This document shows, one piece after another, positions 59,516-64,000 of a stretch of DNA of 64,000 nucleotides. Under the pieces are notes generated by a model. That model was given only the letters and a program-made list of their open reading frames with translations. It ran no database searches and had not been told where the DNA came from. How positions within the stretch are numbered: position 1 is the first letter of the stretch; every line of letters begins with the position of its first letter. Source of the DNA: Adiantum capillus-veneris (lineage: Eukaryota > Streptophyta > Polypodiopsida > Polypodiales > Pteridaceae); the NCBI GenBank assembly GCA_014529385.2, contig CM043947.1:130965891-131029890 (forward strand), given 5' to 3'. The translations under genes were made by a program, and so were the position numbers.

Positions 59516-60410
59516 AGTCATGCCATTTGGCCTGAAAAATGATCCTACAACTTTCCAACGCTTCATGAACATGGTGTTTCAAGCATTCTTTGGAAAGTCC
59601 ATTAGGGTTTTTATTGATGATTTTTACATTTATAGCTCAAAATCATTGCATCTACAAAGGGTAGAAAAAGGTTTAAAGAAGCTCTATGACATGGGAGGTC
59701 AACTCAACCCCGACAAGTGTCACATAGGTGAGGATGAAGTGATCTTGCTTGGTCACAAGGTTTCCTATAAAGGCATTGAGGTGGATCCTTCAAAGGCAAA
59801 GGCTCTTATTGAGCTCCCATCACCCAAGAATCTCAAAGAGGTCATCTCATTCATTCAAAAGGTGAAGTATATGTCACGCTTTATTCACTTAGCTTCGGAG
59901 TTGCTTCATCCTTTGCAAAGGTTGACACAACAAGTAGAATTTGCATGGTCTGATGAGCTTGAAGAGTACTTTTGTAACATTAAAGTCATATTGTCAAAGC
60001 TACCAACACTCATGCCTCCTTGTTGGGAGTACACATTCTTTGTTAGCTTTAGTGTTGGAAGGGAAACAATTGGTGCTGTGTTGCTACAACAAGATCCCCA
60101 TAGTACCAGGATGCGACCCATCTACTTTGCTAGTAGGGTCATGAATGCCTTGGAGAGAGGCTACACAGAAGCAGAACTCATGATGCTTTCTCTCATGCTT
60201 GCGGTGAGAAAGTTTAGATCCTACCTGCTACCAAAACCTTTTGTGATTCTCACTGCAGAAAATTTGTTCCCTTGGGTGTCATCTCAAATGAATCTTAGTA
60301 CTAGGATCTCAAAGTGGATTATGGAGTTGCAAGAGTTCCAATACTCTTTCAAGGTAGAAGATAGTGTGCGTGCACAATTGGCAGGGATCCTTACTTATAG
60401 GGTACATTAG
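59516..60410 (+). pseudogene. Tat element RT (rest) and RNase H
   Basis: Continues in a shifted frame from WGCYAFRVMPFGLKNDPTTF (motif B). FIDDFYIYS (motif C) and LNPDKCHIGEDEVILLGHKVS (thumb) follow, then the connection and RNase H (SVGRETIGAVLLQQD; YFASRVMNALERGYTEAE; LAVRKFRSYLL). The first acidic residue expected in the RNase H is not seen, as often in Tat elements, whose second RNase H may compensate. Ends at TAG 60,408. Confidence 0.88.
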
Positions 60411-60860
60411 AAGGAGATTAAGGTGCCTGAAGTAAAGACCCTACCATTGCCACCACCTAAAAGTATTCCTAATGCTTTTACCTTGTTCTTTGATGGAGCT
60501 TTTCGACGAGTCACAGGAAAAGCAGGGGGAGGGCTAGTATTGCTCAACCCAAGTGGAGAGGTGGTCATGAAAGAGAAGGTCAATCTACCAGGTTCAACTA
60601 GCAACAATGAAGCAGAATACGACACACTACTTCATGGTTTGAAGATGTGCATTGGCCAAGGGATACAACGTCTCATGGTAAAGGGAGATGCACTTCTCAT
60701 GTTAAACAGATTTTAGGCATTTGGGCATTCAAGAATGAAAGCTTAAGGACAAAATTTCATGCCATTCGTAGGATGTTTAATCAGTTTGAAGAAGTGCAAC
60801 TATATCATATTCCTAGGAAACAAAATGAAGATGCCGATTTACTTGCACAACAAGCAGTTA
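60411..60860 (+). pseudogene. Tat element second (archaeal-type) RNase H
   Basis: FTLFFDGAFRRVTGKAGGGL (first catalytic Asp), NNEAEYDTLLHGLK (Glu) and VKGDALL (Asp), then after a frameshift near 60,700 GIWAFKNESLRTKFHAIRRM and HIPRKQNEDADLLAQQAV (final Asp). The order D-E-D-D and the NEAEY motif identify an archaeal/plant-type RNase H domain between the first RNase H and integrase, diagnostic for the Tat lineage. Confidence 0.88.
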
Positions 60861-62333
60861 CATGTGTTGAGAAAGAAGTGCAGGTCATCATGGTGGCAGC
60901 AGCTGTCAAGCAACCGAGATACCAGGGATTGGAGTCATTAGCTCCCTTTATTGGCTACATTTTGGAGGACGAGTTTCCACAAGACTTCACTAAAGCTCAG
61001 AAAAGGAGACTCATGAAGAAGGTAAGTTTCTATCTCTTCCTAGAAGGCTCCCTCTATCAAAGAGGGAAGGATCAAGTACCAACTATCGAGGAAATTTCAG
61101 CCATTCTTGAAGGTTTGCATGAGGAAGCGTGTGGTGGTCATTTTGCACAAGAACTCACTGCAAAAAGATTTTGCTTGCCGGATATGTTTGGCCAAGCTTG
61201 CACATTGATGTTCAACATTGGTGTAAAAGCTGCCACAATTGTCAGAGTAATGGAAACAAGCGTCTATTACATAGTCCACGTCAGTTAGTCCTTGCAAATG
61301 GTCCGTTTGAAAAATGGGGCATTGATGCTATGGGTCCATTTCCCAGGACTAAAAATGGAAAATTGTATATCTTGGTGGCCATAGACTACATGACTAGGTG
61401 GGTAGAAGCTCAAAGTGTGGCAAGAGTGAATGAGAGGACAGTTAGCAAGTTTGTGTACACTCACATTTGTTGTAGATTTGGAACACCTTTGGAGATTGTT
61501 TCTGATAATGGTCCAGGGTTTAGAAAGGGTTTACTCACAGAAGTTTGTGAAGAGCTTCACATTCTACATCGTCATAGCACACCATACTACCCACAGTCAA
61601 ATGGTTTGGTGGAGAAGGCTAATGGTGTCATTGCAGGAATCATTAGAAAGATGGTGCAAAACAAGACAAATTTATGGGATGACTTCTTGGATGGTGCCTT
61701 GTGGGCATATCGAACCACATATAGGGAAGCCACGGAGTTCACACCATTTCACTTGGTCTATGGTCAAGAGGCTTTGCAGCCTATCGAGCTCAACATTCCA
61801 ACAATGCGGCTTCATGGCAAAGGTGCACAAGATTATCAAGAGGTATGGATGGATCGACTTCTTACGTTAGTGGAGCTTGAGTGGAAAAGAGAAGCAGCTT
61901 ACGAGTGCTACAAGAGGAAAGCCACACAAGCGAAAGAAAAGCTCGACAAGAAACTGAAGGACAAAGGCATCAAGGAAGGAGAGCTTGTGCTAAGGTATGA
62001 CAATCGACTCGATAATCGTTTTGATGCCAAGTTTGAAACTAGATGGCAGGGGCCATACATAGTCAAGAAGGCTTTCAATTCAAGTTACTGATGGACTTGA
62101 ATGGGAAAGAGCACTCCAGGAAGATAAACGGGTATCGCTTGAAGCCTTATTTGAGTCACCTTCTACCAAAGGATCCACCAAAGATCTGTCAAAAGGCAGC
62201 TATCTCATGTAAGTATTGTTCCGTGAAGCATGAGTGTAACTCAAACCAAAATTCCAAGGGGCCAAACAATGAAGAGCTTGTCAAGGACTCTAAAGCACTC
62301 TCTTTGGAAAAGATGCTTTATGATGGTACATGA
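60861..62333 (+). pseudogene. Tat element integrase
   Basis: N-terminal His/Cys zinc domain split by a frameshift near 61,130-61,250 ('LHEEACGGHFAQELTAKR', then 'WCKSCHNCQ'). The DDE core has WGIDAMGPFPRTKNGKLYIL (D), IVSDNGPGF (D) and STPYYPQSNGLVEKANG (E), all catalytic residues present. C-terminal: GALWAYRTTYREATEFTPFH, then ELVLRYDNRL and RWQGPYIVKKAF; a last frameshift near 62,075 leads to LMDLNGKEHSRKINGYRLKP and the end at TGA 62,331. Confidence 0.9.
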
Positions 62334-62347
62334 ATATACCATCATCC

Positions 62348-62361
62348 TGGGGGAGGGCTAA
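62348..62361 (+). other. polypurine tract of the Tat element
   Basis: TGGGGGAGGGCTAA directly before the 3' LTR start TGATAGCC. Confidence 0.88.
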
Positions 62362-62971
62362 TGATAGCCGTTTTTCGGCTCTCTGTAATTTCCATAGTGA
62401 GTTACCTCACCCTATCAAATCACTCAAACACTATGGTTACCCTCACCCTTTCACTGTATATAGGTGTGTGTGAGTTAGGGGACTTTTCCCATATCTTCTT
62501 AAAAACCCTCAATTTGCTAGTCAGTGGGCTAGTTGAGCCAAAAAAAATAAAAAATATAAGTATATTATGGCCCATTTGTGTGTAAATATTTCATTGTATA
62601 TAGGGCCTATCTAAAAGGATTTTTCATAATTATTTTCGTATCTATTTAAATATTTTTACCTAGGGTGTGTTATTTATGCTATGTACATTGACTCACCATT
62701 ACCATATTTTTTCTTACCATTTTGCATACTCTTTATTCCATATAAAAATAATTTCATGCAAGCTTCTCTTATTTTTGGTGTAACTCCATCCCAACAAAAA
62801 TCCAAAAAAACTAGTTCTATTTATGTGTATATTTTTTCACTATTGTGATTTTTCCTTCTTTTACTCTCATAAATTAGACCACCAAAAATATTCATCTTTT
62901 TATGGTAGACTTATAATGAGAGAGATTTATTTTGACCCCTTTATATTTTTTTCACCTATATTATTTATATT
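62362..62971 (+). repeat. 3' LTR of the Tat element, first 610 bp only
   Basis: Aligns closely with 53,902-54,517 and stops abruptly at 'ttatttatatt'. The remaining LTR is found at 15,325-13,391 on the minus strand. Confidence 0.9.
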
Positions 62972-64000
62972 ATTTTTCCCCATTCACACACATTAACCCT
63001 TGTTTTACTCAATGGGTGGCCAACCTATGGGTGGCATCCCCCCTTGGATGGCCAATTCTCTTTTGATTTCATAAGGCACCACATTTGGCATGCAAAGCAT
63101 TTCCTAGCACAGAGTCCAGTTTCAGCAACCCTTGACAAATCAGCTCGAATTTTGTTGCCCATTTCAGTGTCTTGGATAGTGCCAGATGCCTTCAAGATGC
63201 AAGTATAGGTGATTGCATTAACGGGAGGCCTTCCCTTCGCACTCAATTAACAAAACTAGAAGTCAATGTGTTCCAATGGACAACATTTAAACTAAAAGCT
63301 CATCAAAACCATTATGTGTGTTTGTAAGGGCACCACATTTTATTACATATCGACCACCGTATTGCTGAGCACAACTCTGGCAGCATACCCTGCTATCAAT
63401 GCACTATATGAGATGACAATCTAGAAAAGATGCTCCTCGATCATGTACTAATCTCTTAAGTGCACCATATTCCAGAACCTGATCGAAACCCAAAAACTCT
63501 CAGACGGCAAACTGATCGAGGCGTCCAACCAAGCACAGAACTGGTCCTCTGGGGGAACTTCAACTGGCAATATCTTCGCAAACAAAACTTTGATTCTGAT
63601 CTGAAAAGACTGACGTGCTCCACAAGGTGAGAACTTTAGGCCCATGCGTTCATACCAACTTTGACCCTTCATCAGTAGTTGCCCAATCTAGTACATATCT
63701 GCAATCAATCCCAGATTCAAACTGCCATAACTTCCTCACCATAGCTCCAATTGACGAGCCATAAAGACAGGCTTGCAGAGCACTTTGAGGCTGCAGTTCT
63801 AGTCCATAAGCTTCCATCTATGATCACTTCAAACATACTCTCTTTTAGCATCATTAGAACAACTTTTGACCCTTAAAAGCCACATCTGGCATACATTTAG
63901 CATTCAGCTAGCTTGTTATCAAGCTTTGATCTCTGCTTAATAAACATATAGCCTTCAGGTAGGCTTAATTTGTATCTTTTTTCTCTTTTCCATCATGGAA
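62972..64000. other. flank beyond the inversion breakpoint
   Basis: Unrelated to the Tat LTR. Holds the PPR remnant below; the rest, including a 74-codon minus-strand frame at 63,448-63,672, shows no motif I know. Confidence 0.5.
63040..63246 (-). pseudogene. pentatricopeptide repeat (PPR) protein fragment
   Basis: The minus strand reads PVNAITYTCILKASGTIQDT, EMGNKIRADLSRV and, after a frame change, GNALHAKCGAL. These are successive PPR helices of the PLS type: the consensus P(N/D)AITFTCILKACG...GKQIHDEI and then GNALVDMYAKCGAL. Such proteins bind organellar RNA. Fewer than two repeats remain, the 'VDMY' is partly lost and no start codon or transit peptide is visible, so this is a pseudogene or a captured fragment. 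The exact wording recalls the large PPR families of ferns and lycophytes. Confidence 0.7.

Larger units (their letters stand above)
53902..62971 (+). mobile_element. Ty3/gypsy element, Tat lineage, 3' LTR cut by inversion
   Basis: 5' LTR, PBS, duplicated leader ORFs, gag, protease, RT, RNase H, a second archaeal-type RNase H, integrase, PPT and the first 610 bp of the 3' LTR are present in order. The extra RNase H between the usual RNase H and integrase is the mark of the Tat group (Ogre/Retand-like). Rejoined with 13,391-15,325 the element would be about 11.0 kb with ATAC on both sides. The two LTRs are very similar over the shared part, so it is younger than the gag-pro element. Frameshifts in most domains make it non-autonomous now. 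Confidence 0.88.

Overview
The window is plant nuclear DNA that consists almost entirely of transposable elements nested in one another. I see no intact host gene. The mix (long-LTR Ty3/gypsy elements, Ty1/copia, a CACTA transposon, a Penelope-like retroelement of the endonuclease-deficient type and a PPR pseudogene) points to a large-genome land plant. The Penelope-like element and the style of the PPR remnant favour a non-flowering lineage such as a fern or lycophyte; this is an inference.

Layout on the + strand. 1-2,710: 5' end of an LTR retrotransposon on the minus strand (gag start, PBS, 1.64-kb LTR). 2,731-3,060: decayed gypsy RT. 5,790-7,842: 5' piece of Penelope-like copy PLE1 (minus). 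7,869-8,107: 3' end of PLE2 (minus). 8,108-13,077: defective copia element (minus). 13,078-13,390: more PLE2 RT (minus). 13,391-15,325: half of a Tat-type LTR (minus). 15,326-17,730: decayed gypsy gag (minus). 17,731-25,512: unassigned, with tandem duplications. 25,553-28,772: promoter, first exon, intron and second exon of PLE2 (plus). 28,776-39,740: CACTA transposon with TTAGG-rich minisatellites and a solo Tat-family LTR. 39,744-39,926: PLE2 again. 39,927-52,883: minus-strand gypsy element that encodes gag and protease but no RT or integrase, carries a captured DEAD-box helicase fragment and a palindrome array, and holds another solo LTR. 52,889-53,901: PLE2 RT. 53,902-62,971: Tat-lineage gypsy element with a cut-off 3' LTR. 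62,972-64,000: PPR pseudogene and unassigned sequence.

The pieces fit one history. PLE2 is the host element. CACTA (TSD ATA), the gag-pro gypsy element (TSD TCAGT), the Tat element (TSD ATAC) and the copia element inserted into it. A 47.6-kb segment (15,326-62,971) was then inverted, with one break inside the Tat 3' LTR. Undoing this inversion restores a complete Tat LTR, a matching target-site duplication and an open PLE reading frame through RT motif C, all together.

The most unusual items are the intron-containing Penelope-like element joined head to tail through (CA)n; the gag-protease-only retroelement with a roughly 280-bp-spaced array of 24-bp palindromes in its leader and a helicase fragment beside its polypurine tract; and two tandemly duplicated short ORFs in the Tat leader. 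Positions of decayed features are accurate to a few tens of bases; LTR edges and TSDs were read base by base.
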